DNA of 64,000 nucleotides, from positions 248,001-312,000 of the forward strand of contig JAMXDE010000024.1 of NCBI GenBank assembly GCA_026770025.1, read 5' to 3'. The notes under the pieces are model-generated. The model did no database searches and had not been told where the DNA came from. It worked only from the letters and a program-made list of their open reading frames with translations. The position numbers and the translations under genes are program-made. This document shows positions 44,102 to 53,468 of this stretch, piece after piece (the stretch's first letter is position 1; each line of letters opens with the position of its first letter). This stretch comes from Craspedostauros australis (taxonomy: Eukaryota; Bacillariophyta; Bacillariophyceae; Mastogloiales; Achnanthaceae).

Positions 44102-44106
44102 TCGCC

Positions 44107-46518
44107 AGAACCATCGCGAGAGACTACGTGTTCGGGCACACTGACAATATGGGAATGGGGATCCAACACCTCCACACCAATCAAGTGATAGCCCACCTGT
44201 CGACGATCATGCGACACTTTGAGCAGCCCACCGACACTGGCAAGCTGCTGCGGACGTCCCTGAGGCATTTGGAGCTGTGGACAGGACTGCCTGGGCGGCT
44301 CCAACAAACAGAGACGGAGTGGAGAGCCTGGACCGCGGCCACATGGTGGCAGAACACATTCCAGTCAGCGACGGAGTTGGGTATCATCATGACAGAGCAA
44401 AGACACCAGGCGAGGCCCCCGAGAGACGGAGACGAGCTCGTCATGCACCTTGCCATCAGTGCGGGGGTGCACCGCTCCACGCTGGCGCTGGCAAACGCAG
44501 CCAGACTGTATCTGCGAGTGCTCTGGCTATCAGACATCGCCACCGCCCAAGGCGATCAAGTCCGATCCCGCATCCTCCAACACTCCCGACTACCGGCCGG
44601 AACCACGAGGTGGCCAGTGGTGGGAGGAGTCTCCAAGAAGGCCTGGGAGGCATGGGACCAAGTGCTTCAGGCGCTCGTCGCGACAGACCGACCGGGATGG
44701 CATGTGAGACACAAACTGGGGCCGTGGTTAACCACCCCGAGGCGACGCGCCACCCTACGCCCAGACGGGACGGTCACACTGCCAGGCCAGACTGCTACAA
44801 CTGACAGGGCCGACCAAGATCCAGCCACGGTCATTGACCGGGCGCCCAGACGATCGGGTATGGTCATCATATCTCAAGGGCAGATCCGCCGGCCACCACC
44901 TCCCTCCACGCTGCGCGAATGGTTGCGAAGCAAAGGGCCAGCGGCGGCGCATATGCTGTCCGACATACAAGTCCATGGCAGCATTCACCACGTAGTCCAA
45001 GCAATTGCCACAGGCACGTGCTCAGCCTGCAGCGACGCATCGGCCAAGAACAGCCAAGGGACTGCGGCCGCCGTCATCCAACGGGCCCCAAACGACGAGG
45101 ACCACCAAATTGTCGCAACTACCGAAGTGCCAATCGGGTCGCACGCCACCGACTCCAACCGATTGGAACTCGCCGGGGTTCTAATGTCGGTGTGGATCAT
45201 CACCTCGGTAGCAGAGTGGGCAGGCATACAGGGGACGGCGACGATCGCGTGCGACAACAACAGGGCACTGCGCGCCGCCGATCCATCCCTATGGCCGGAC
45301 CCCAGCAAACCAGATTACGACCTCTGGTCGGAGCTGGTCCGATGTCTGCGGGAATCACCAGTACGATTCCAACAGCAGGAGGTCCAAGGCCACGCCGACG
45401 ACGACGGCCGTCTGCTGACGGACTGGGAGAAAATGAATGTCCTAGCCGACAAGCACGCGGGACGTCGCTGGACAGCAGCCTTCGCCGTCCACGGGCCGCA
45501 GGCCCCAGAGCTGATCATACAGACAGGTGGATGGCACCTGAGCACCACACGAGGCACCATCTCCGATCTGAACTACTGGACCGTCTCCAAAGCTCTCCAT
45601 CGGAACGACGTCCAAGCCAAATGGTGTAGCAGGTGGGGCCAAAGCCAGCCAGCCGAGGTGGACTGGATGCCCCTACGCTCCGTCTCACGGAAATGGAAGG
45701 GCGGCAAGCGGCGAACCCTGCTCAAACTCATGACAGGCACCAGCGCCAGCGGAAAGAATATGGCCAGGAGACAGCAGACGACGACAGACCGCTGCCCCCG
45801 ATGCGGGAGGTCAGAGGACAACTCCCACATCATCATGTGCCCCGGCCAGTCCAGCCAAGCTATCTGGGCCAAGGCGATACAGAAGGTGCGGTCAATCGTG
45901 CGACCGCCAACGACGCCACCGGCGATCGCCCAGCTAGTATGCACGGCAATACAGCGCATCACCACCGGGGGCCTCCCACCATCCGGCATCAGAGACTCTC
46001 CCACCAAGGACATACAATTGCACCAGAGCAAGGTGGGTTGGAATGCGATGGTTTGGGGAGGATGGGCCGTTCAGTGGAGATCTCAGGCGCCGCCCATGGC
46101 ACCTCACCGCCGCAGGCGAGCCCCGAGATTGCTCCATGACTGGCAAGCCAGCGTCACCAATACCCTGTGGCACGCAGTGCTGGCCCAGTGGCAGGATCGG
46201 AACGAAGCCAAAGCAGCCCTGACGAGCGACGACATGACGCCAGTGTTGCTCCAGTACTTCCAAGCGTTGCGATCGCAGGCAGCGTCCACCATACCAGCGA
46301 CGCTGCGCCCGCTCTGGGAACGCCCCCCTAACGCTGAGGCGACCAGCCAAATCATTCCATGGGTCCAGACCTTGCGCCAGAGCCTCGGCGACTCCGCTCC
46401 GCCAATCGACAGGGTGCTGGTGAACTGGATGAGCAACGCTAGCCGCCACGCCCGTACCCGACCACACGAAGACACACCCAACAACCAGTCGCTGCGCGCA
46501 CCACACTCCCAGCGATGA
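44107..46518 (+). pseudogene. LINE ORF2, 3' part: RNase H and zinc finger
   Basis: 803 codons plus stop that continue ORF2 in frame once the copia element and one TCGCC copy are removed, for a total of 1,863 aa. RNase H residues: CSDASAKNSQG (Asp), RLELAGVLMS (Glu), IACDNNRAL (Asp), and a later Asp in NVLADKHAGRRW. The C-terminal zinc finger is CPRCGRSEDNSHIIMC, of CCHC form. The last 200 residues are basic and Arg/Pro-rich. No start codon of its own drives it; upstream in-frame codons come from the LTR. Confidence 0.88.
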
Positions 46519-46649
46519 TCGCCCACGACACACAGAAGAAACACATATGCATCCGTTCCCGCTGCGTGCTGACACGTAGAATAAACGAGGCGGAATCAAA
46601 GCGCCCCCGGCGCATGACCTAACAGTTAGAATCCGTGTGATATATATAT

Positions 46650-46670
46650 AGAATCCAATCGCCATGGATT
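46650..46670 (+). repeat. Right target-site duplication of the non-LTR element
   Basis: 21 bp, 20 of 21 identical to 29759-29779. It follows the TA-repeat tail of the LINE. Confidence 0.9.
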
Positions 46671-47281
46671 GCGACCATTTTGTGAGTTTGGCCAGTCCTG
46701 TGCTAGAACAGGTATTTGTACCTAGACAGTAGCAGATATGACCAAGGTGGCCTGGCAGGCAGAGCGGTTCGATTCCGCAGCACCTTATGTTGCAACAGTC
46801 CTGCGTACGAGGCTATCTGCCCCTTTGCATTCACATTTGTCGGTTTCGAATTCACAGCAGAAACAGTCAGTATCTGTGCGTGATAGTGTAGATGTTGTAG
46901 GTACTGTGTGGGATGAGGATCGGAGGGATTACGAGGACAGGAGACGGACGTGTGAGGGCCTTGCGGACCGTCTGTCCATCGTCAGGCCCATGGGTATGGC
47001 TACTCACCACGCGCACAAAAACCCTTGTGCCATCAGAAAAGTGTCCAGATCCAGAATCCGCAACGCAGACTCCACATGCATGTCCTCTCATAATCTGCGG
47101 ACGACTAATCACATTGAGGAAGAGACCGACAGCACCCGCCGAAGCCCCTGGCATGGCAGCGGTCTCTGCTTTCGATGGACCAGCGCATGCGGCATGGAGT
47201 GACATCGAGTGCAACGCAGCGGAATGAATTGCATTGGCACGATCCGTGCCGCCGTTACCACCGTCGCCCCAAGGAACAGCC
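46671..47281. other. Intergenic upstream of CTC1-like gene
   Basis: 610 bp between the LINE and the next gene. A 277-codon minus-strand frame (47700-46867) overlaps the start of the plus-strand gene and looks like an antisense shadow. A tRNA-like B box (GGTTCGATTCC) lies at 46767-46777. Confidence 0.4.
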
Positions 47282-50200
47282 ATGTCGGAACGATCTACCG
47301 CCGCGTTCGGCGCACGGTCCAGCACAACTGCTAGCAACAGCAGTAGCAACTCCGACTCTGGCGATGCCGGCAGTCGACAAGTGCTGCGCGGCACCATTAC
47401 CCACCGTTTGGACCACTCCGCATTCCGTCGCATCAGCAATGCGTCCACATCCACGCCTGCCCGGACTCCTACGTTCGTGTCCACGACGGTCCCAAACAAG
47501 GAATGCATTGCGCGGAAGCGAAAGCATGCGGAAAGCGCAGTAGGTCCAGTAGAGCTGGGTGCAGATTCGATCGATGCACAATCGCTGCAGCCAACATCAG
47601 TACCAGAAGCATCGTCGCGGCGTGACAGAACCGATAGAGCGTCAGCAGCCCAAACCATACTTGGCTGTGCAGGTTTCATCTTCACGCCGGATACATCCAA
47701 CCCTTCAACACCGCAGCAGAAGCATCAACGGCAGCAACAACAGCAACAGCAACGATATTATGCCGCACAAAGCTACGTTGCATGCATCACCCATGCGCAG
47801 TCTTGGCATGTTCGTTCGGCCATCGAACTCCATCGCAAGATTTGCATTTTGGATTGGGAAGAATTCTATTGGCGCTGTGATTTGAAGACGATCTCTCCTT
47901 CTGTACATGATGATGATTACGACAACGCCATGGAACCGGAATCAACCCACATATCCGTTCCTGTTCTCATGATCAAGCATCTTCGTGTGGATGAAGGTAC
48001 TAGCAGCGTCGCGATACCTGCCACCATTCCAGACACTTGGGCAGGCAATGGCCTCGTTTGGACCCTGTCTCAATTCCGTCGCAAGGAGTACCTCGACGAA
48101 TACATGCACAAGCATGAGACCGCACAAACAGCGAACGACACTCCAGGCTCACCGCACACTGTTTCGGATCGAGAAGACTGTTCTGACCACGACAAGCACT
48201 GCATTCGGGGTGTCGTGGATGCGGTTTCTCCAATCTTCATTAATGCCGAGGGACTGCCATGCGCGATCGTTCAGTTGTCAGATGAAGATGATGCTAATGG
48301 TCGCAGCAATGCCCACAATGGCCGCCATGGCGTTGACAGCAGCCCCATCGTGACAGCCACTTGCATCGTTGTGCTGCAAGGAAGCGACGCAATGGTGAAT
48401 CATGCATCCATCCTACCGCAGCAGAAGATCACGATTACGGCGCGCAAGACATCGCGGAAGGTACCACGGGCTGCAGGCACCGCTGCGCCCACAATTGCAG
48501 GCATCGATGCAAGGATCAATCCACGATCAGTGCAAACTGGCATGCCTTCAAGCATCTTTCTTGTAACACTGGCGAGCGATATGCGATGGGACGCAAGTCC
48601 TTCCACTCCCACGGACGTCTCAAAGCACCGCACACTTCCGATTCGAGGCACAGTCACGCGACGGCAACTCTCTTGTCAACCGGCGCCGTTCTCGATCACG
48701 AGTACGAGGATTCGCTGGTTTGAGATATTCGATGAGTCTCGCAGACAGAAGATAGTCGTGTACCTTACGGAGTTCCCAACGAGCTTCGCGCTCCAGCTGT
48801 CACTCCTACCAGGCGCAGTCGTCGAGGTATGGAACGCCACGTCCATGCACCCGAAGACGCCACAAACCAAGCTGCCCATCTTCGCGGCGACATTGCGAAC
48901 GACAGTGTCTCTGGTGCAGCATTCTCGTGCGAATGCATCAAGATTCCTCCAGCATGAAGGCAAAAAGTGCACCCCATCCAACTTTCTTCCGTATCATCTG
49001 TCCCACACGCAGCAGCCGCATCTGGGAGGCATCCTGCATGAGCAAATGTCAAGGTGGCGAGATACTGATGGCGGAGATGCGCATTCCACGGACGACACGA
49101 ATACTGGTATCATGAGAACATCTCCCAACCGCATCCTTCAAAGCCGCCAGCGCCCTCCATTGACACAGAAAGAAGAGGGCCCGCCTCAATGCAACTACAA
49201 GCGCCACGGACTAAGGTGCCCAAAACGGAGTCTTGGGAACATCAATATCAACATCAATGTGAACGACAACATGAAACCGCAGCCCCACCGCCTCGAGAGT
49301 TCCGCTGAGGCCCTCGCACAGTTTTGGTGTCCCTCCGCTGGTTGCCCTGCGAACTGTGGTTCGCCATCTCGCACTGCACACCACAACCACAACTCTCCTG
49401 GATTCCCCGTACCGATAGACCTAGCATCCATTCAATCCACTGCCATCGCACTGATCAAGGAATCCCTCCGATCTCACATCTTCAAGCTAGAGAGCGCCGA
49501 TTCAACATCCGTCTCATCGATTCGGGTTGGATGGACGGGCTCCAAACACATCGATCCATCCGATGTCGTAGATCTCGGTGAGCCCGATGTACATCGCTTC
49601 ACGAAAGCGACACCATTGGTATTCGCCGCCATTCGTAACGCATCAGCAACAAATTGCGCACAGGGCTCATCCTTCGTTGCGGAGTCTGCTGGGTGCCGAA
49701 TGATCTTGCATACTCAACCACGACGAGGTGCTACCACTAGCATCGCACAGGACAATGTAAGCTTCGTGATCGTGGAGAAAATCATTGCTTCCGTTCTTTG
49801 CTTCGGCGTACCTGGCCCACCTTCCCATCCGCAACCTTTGCAAGGTGCAGATCGCCACCAGAAGCTCCCGTTCGACGACTCTGTGCCGGGCGGAGATTGC
49901 TTTGTGTTGATTGTTGAACACTATATCTTCGTGCTCAGCCTCCAGCTCCTGGAGGGCAGCAGCGCAACGTCGGAGATGGTCAAGGAATCAGACACTATCG
50001 CAAGCTGTGGAAGAGCAGCAACCACAACTGCAGCCACAACCGCATCCATAGCACCAGCAGAAGCCGAAGCAGCAACCCGAGCAGGAGCGACCACAAACAT
50101 GTACAGGCACGATGTGTCATGCACCATCTCTGAATGCCTACACACGTCTATTACATTGATCAGCACGGAGGGGAGAGTTCCAAAAAGCATATTCGGATTA

Positions 50201-51841
50201 CTCGTTCGATCTCACCACATCGCCTTTGCTCCGAAACACCCAGCTGGACAAGTCAATATGACGTGCGTCGCAACATTGAGCCACATTGATGGCGATCATG
50301 ACACTCGTCCTTTGGATGCAATTTACACCTTACAAAAGATGAATGTGCGCATAGAGACGACTGTAGATGAGAAGATTCGAGCGAGACTTCGGAACACGGC
50401 ACGCGCAGTCGCTGCAAACAGCCCCCGACTGCAGGAGGGCATGCGCGGGGATCACATCGAGGTAGCTTGCATGTGGTGGACGCTCGCAAGTTGTCCTCGC
50501 ACTTCCGCTATGGTGTTAGGAGGGTGGGATGAAGTGGCATCGGCCACAAAGTCTCGTCCGCTCATCGCGACTATGCTACGTATTCCGTATTCGTCCTTGT
50601 CGTCAGATACGAAAGGCCTCCCTTTGGTTCGGTGTTCGCATGTGGAGCTGAAAGCCTCCGTGACGAGGTTTCAACCATCAGCAAGTGTTGACAGCGTGGC
50701 AAATACGGGTACGGGAACTCAACCAAGCAGAGACGAACTACAGTACGTAGGAGGGAGGAAATGGCGCGAAGGCCTCGTGGATCGGGTACCACCAAGGCTG
50801 TTGGGGACGCTGCTCCCATCTCCTGCGTTGAGCAACGGGATTCCATTCCAGACTTTGCGGCAAGTGCTCCTTGATTGCTTCCACAATGGCAACAACAATA
50901 TCGGCATCGGCAGCGGCAGCACATCGCCGTCACTGGTGAGAGGGATTCGGAATGCGAGATACCTGGGGGTTGAGTACTGCGAGGCCGTGTGCTTTTGCTA
51001 CGCGTGCGGAATGCGGTTGTGCACTGTGCCAACCCTTGATGCCTCGCAGGCCAGCGGCGTGACACAAGCGAAGGAATCTCCTTCGTTTTGGCATCAACCG
51101 CTCCCGACGCATCGGCGCTATGAAAACATGCCGGTATCAACATTGACACCTACGCTAGCGCCGACACGAACATCGAGCGCGAACGAAAGTGATCCATTCG
51201 GTTGGTACGATCGTGCCAGCGTCATTGCAGCCTGCAACCTTCGGTGCTCCTACGGTGGTCACGAAGGGTCCTATGGAGTCAAGTGGGATTGCAACGGTGT
51301 GTTGGACGACGGGACCGGCCAGACGAAATTGTTCGCAAAGGAAGAAGCTGCGATTGCATTGTTGGGACTGGACGACTCCGTGGTGAATCAAATCGAGCTG
51401 GCGGCATTCCTTTCACCAGGGGGAAAGATAGCGGTGACGAAGAACAGGCCGCCAACGGAAGGTCTGCGGGCAGCATTGCACAATATCCCTCCATCTCTGC
51501 CGTCGCAGATACGCTCCAACAATCGTGGCGGCAACAGCCGCAATAGGAACGGCGCCAGCGGCACCGTTCCCGATCACTTGGCGCATCTCAGCCATGTTCA
51601 TCGAGGCGAGTATCTGATGCAGTACCAGTGCCGCATATCCATGGTACCGAGGCGGAGGCTGAACTACTGGGTGAGATGCAGGCATTTAACGAACAGCAAG
51701 AACCGTCTGGGGAAGATACCCGTGGGAACATACCATGCCACATCGAATGGACTGATCCAGGAAGGGAAGACCAAGTCGTTCGTGCTCCCGCGCATCCAGC
51801 TGCAATTGGTGGATTGCTCCATGCCGTCGCAGTCTCTTTGA
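47282..51841 (+). CDS. CTC1-like CST-complex OB-fold protein (candidate)
   Basis: 1,519 aa, single exon, from the first ATG. The N-terminus is low complexity (Ser/Thr, Gln runs). Two OB-fold-like segments: one with IRGVVDAVSPIFIN, LPQQKITITARKTSRK and a later IFLVTLAS (about residues 305-445); one with IRGTVTRRQLSCQ, VVYLTEFP and LLPGAVVEVWNAT (about 450-540). The C-terminal region has CYACGMRLC (about 1238), CNLRCSYGG (about 1318) and KWDCNG, then VLDDGTGQTKLFAKEEAAIA at about 1340 and LLGL. A zinc-ribbon OB fold with D-D-G-T ... A-A-x-L-L-G-L is what I know from the last OB folds of plant and animal CTC1, the large subunit of the CTC1-STN1-TEN1 complex that binds telomeric single strands and recruits polymerase alpha-primase. 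Human and plant CTC1 are about 1,200-1,270 aa; the extra length here lies in low-complexity parts. RPA70-like proteins are the alternative. Confidence 0.5.
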   Translation: MSERSTAAFGARSSTTASNSSSNSDSGDAGSRQVLRGTITHRLDHSAFRRISNASTSTPARTPTFVSTTVPNKECIARKRKHAESAVGPVELGADSIDAQSLQPTSVPEASSRRDRTDRASAAQTILGCAGFIFTPDTSNPSTPQQKHQRQQQQQQQRYYAAQSYVACITHAQSWHVRSAIELHRKICILDWEEFYWRCDLKTISPSVHDDDYDNAMEPESTHISVPVLMIKHLRVDEGTSSVAIPATIPDTWAGNGLVWTLSQFRRKEYLDEYMHKHETAQTANDTPGSPHTVSDREDCSDHDKHCIRGVVDAVSPIFINAEGLPCAIVQLSDEDDANGRSNAHNGRHGVDSSPIVTATCIVVLQGSDAMVNHASILPQQKITITARKTSRKVPRAAGTAAPTIAGIDARINPRSVQTGMPSSIFLVTLASDMRWDASPSTPTDVSKHRTLPIRGTVTRRQLSCQPAPFSITSTRIRWFEIFDESRRQKIVVYLTEFPTSFALQLSLLPGAVVEVWNATSMHPKTPQTKLPIFAATLRTTVSLVQHSRANASRFLQHEGKKCTPSNFLPYHLSHTQQPHLGGILHEQMSRWRDTDGGDAHSTDDTNTGIMRTSPNRILQSRQRPPLTQKEEGPPQCNYKRHGLRCPKRSLGNINININVNDNMKPQPHRLESSAEALAQFWCPSAGCPANCGSPSRTAHHNHNSPGFPVPIDLASIQSTAIALIKESLRSHIFKLESADSTSVSSIRVGWTGSKHIDPSDVVDLGEPDVHRFTKATPLVFAAIRNASATNCAQGSSFVAESAGCRMILHTQPRRGATTSIAQDNVSFVIVEKIIASVLCFGVPGPPSHPQPLQGADRHQKLPFDDSVPGGDCFVLIVEHYIFVLSLQLLEGSSATSEMVKESDTIASCGRAATTTAATTASIAPAEAEAATRAGATTNMYRHDVSCTISECLHTSITLISTEGRVPKSIFGLLVRSHHIAFAPKHPAGQVNMTCVATLSHIDGDHDTRPLDAIYTLQKMNVRIETTVDEKIRARLRNTARAVAANSPRLQEGMRGDHIEVACMWWTLASCPRTSAMVLGGWDEVASATKSRPLIATMLRIPYSSLSSDTKGLPLVRCSHVELKASVTRFQPSASVDSVANTGTGTQPSRDELQYVGGRKWREGLVDRVPPRLLGTLLPSPALSNGIPFQTLRQVLLDCFHNGNNNIGIGSGSTSPSLVRGIRNARYLGVEYCEAVCFCYACGMRLCTVPTLDASQASGVTQAKESPSFWHQPLPTHRRYENMPVSTLTPTLAPTRTSSANESDPFGWYDRASVIAACNLRCSYGGHEGSYGVKWDCNGVLDDGTGQTKLFAKEEAAIALLGLDDSVVNQIELAAFLSPGGKIAVTKNRPPTEGLRAALHNIPPSLPSQIRSNNRGGNSRNRNGASGTVPDHLAHLSHVHRGEYLMQYQCRISMVPRRRLNYWVRCRHLTNSKNRLGKIPVGTYHATSNGLIQEGKTKSFVLPRIQLQLVDCSMPSQSL

Positions 51842-53468
51842 ACACTCTGCATTTCGGAGTGTATGCGCTAACTGCTGCGGATGCCAGAGTGATACCTCAA
51901 TGCTGCTCGACAGTGGAACGGTGGATCAAACATACAGCTTACGCTCGTATTCAAGCACCACCGCAACAGATGTGGTTGGCGTGCGTTATGCAGGGTAAGC
52001 AAACGAAGCCCCAGGGAGGACATCTCATCATTCGATGGGAACAACGCGTGTGACCGGAATCGAAACCCCAAAGCATGTCCTGGCTGTGTTTTCTTGGGAT
52101 GTGATTACTTTAGTTTTATGATTAGATTGGCTGAGTTGCAGAGTGTTGACTGTTCACATGGGAGGTGCATCGACTGTGTTGACAGAGAGATGCAGTGAGG
52201 CCCATCGAATGCGTTGGAACGGATGCGTTCGATTGTCGAAAATTGGGTCTGATAGGATAACGCTTGGTGATCGAATCAGTTGGATGATTGATATTATTTG
52301 TTTGATTGTTGTCGATCCGATGGATGACACATAGGACATGGTCCCACAAAGGACCATGCGTTGAGGTAGGTGCACATTCTCTGCGCACCGATGATGTGGT
52401 CTGATGTGGGCCGAAGTGAGTTTTGGCGCGAAGTGTCTGATTGGTGTTTCTTGTTCAGGCCTGAGTCCCGCATGGGATCCAGTCGTGGACTCGTCCGCTC
52501 ACAATTTGGGATCGGCGGACGATTGCCTTTGGTGCCGACGACCATGGAAGAAAGCTCACGCAATAACGTACAACTCCCATTACTCTGGAACAGCAACCAT
52601 TCCTGGCAGCAGAGCGCACATCAGTTGTTTTGCGCGTTTGGGTGCAAAACATGAAGAGGGATTCTTTGGAAACTATTGGTGGACTAACGGACATTGATAG
52701 TATTCTATGACACAAACGGACACTAATAGCTCGTTTGGGATACCCTGAAGATACTGTGGATAGCACTATGTTAGTCTTCATCTCGTAGCGGAATTTCGTT
52801 CCGCCCCCAAGTTCTATCCCCCAAATACTGAAAATGGGATTCCGCGACGGACAGTGGAGAACAACTCCGGAGAAATTCTTGGTTCGTCTCGGCAGACAAA
52901 GGCACAAGAAGTACCTGTAATTTATCCAATTCACTCACCCAAGAAGGAAAGCGAACATCACGCTGGTTGCTGTTGTCGAATGACATGAGTGGTGTCCACC
53001 TCTCCTAAATGGAACACTCGCGCAGCGAAGGGAAGCGGCAACCTCATTCTGCCTTTGCCGTTTCTGCGCAGACGATGCGGAGCAACACCGGCACAAATCG
53101 CGGCACGGCTTTTCACCTCCATTGATGTCTTTGCGGAAAGCGATATCGGCTCCTTGAGGTCGGGGTGGAGACTAAGTATTATTCTGACGCATTTTCACGT
53201 TGGAATTGGAGCGCGATTCTTGTCCTCTCTGGTGGATGAGAAAGAGAGAAGGGACAACACCAGGCGCTGACAGGCGACACCACTGGCCGCTTCCTCCGTC
53301 TGCCCTGGCGACCTCCAAAGAGGAGGTGGAGTCATGATGACGCGAAGATCCCATTTGTCCATCCTCTGAGCCACTCAGATGTTACATCGCTCGCACGAGT
53401 AGAACACTCACGGCCACGATAATAGCAACAACAGCAGAGTACCAACACGAGCATCCAACATCAATGGC
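51842..53468. other. Intergenic
   Basis: 3' flank of the CTC1-like gene and 5' flank of the ATPase gene. Frames up to 159 codons on both strands, no domain seen. A 141-codon frame at 51628-52053 mostly overlaps the end of the previous gene and is a shadow. Confidence 0.5.

Larger units (their letters stand above)
29780..46649 (+). mobile_element. Full-length non-LTR retrotransposon (LINE), interrupted by a copia element
   Basis: Bounded by 21-bp direct repeats (29759-29779 and 46650-46670). It has a 79-bp 5' leader, ORF1, ORF2 starting inside the ORF1 stop (ATGA overlap), and a short 3' part ending in a TA repeat (about 46640-46649) instead of poly(A). Without the nested copia element (35645-44101 plus one TCGCC copy) it is about 8.4 kb. 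ORF2 has APE-type endonuclease, reverse transcriptase, RNase H and a C-terminal CCHC-type zinc finger, an order found in the I/Tad/R1-like branch of LINEs. The 5' end is intact, so this is not the usual truncated copy. Confidence 0.9.

Noticed and set aside
46867..47700. 277-codon minus-strand frame
   Set aside because: Antisense shadow of the CTC1-like gene start and its leader; low complexity and no family signature.
51628..52053. 141-codon plus-strand frame as an extra exon of the CTC1-like gene
   Set aside because: It overlaps the gene's own C-terminal coding sequence in another frame, and no splice site is needed to end the protein at 51841.
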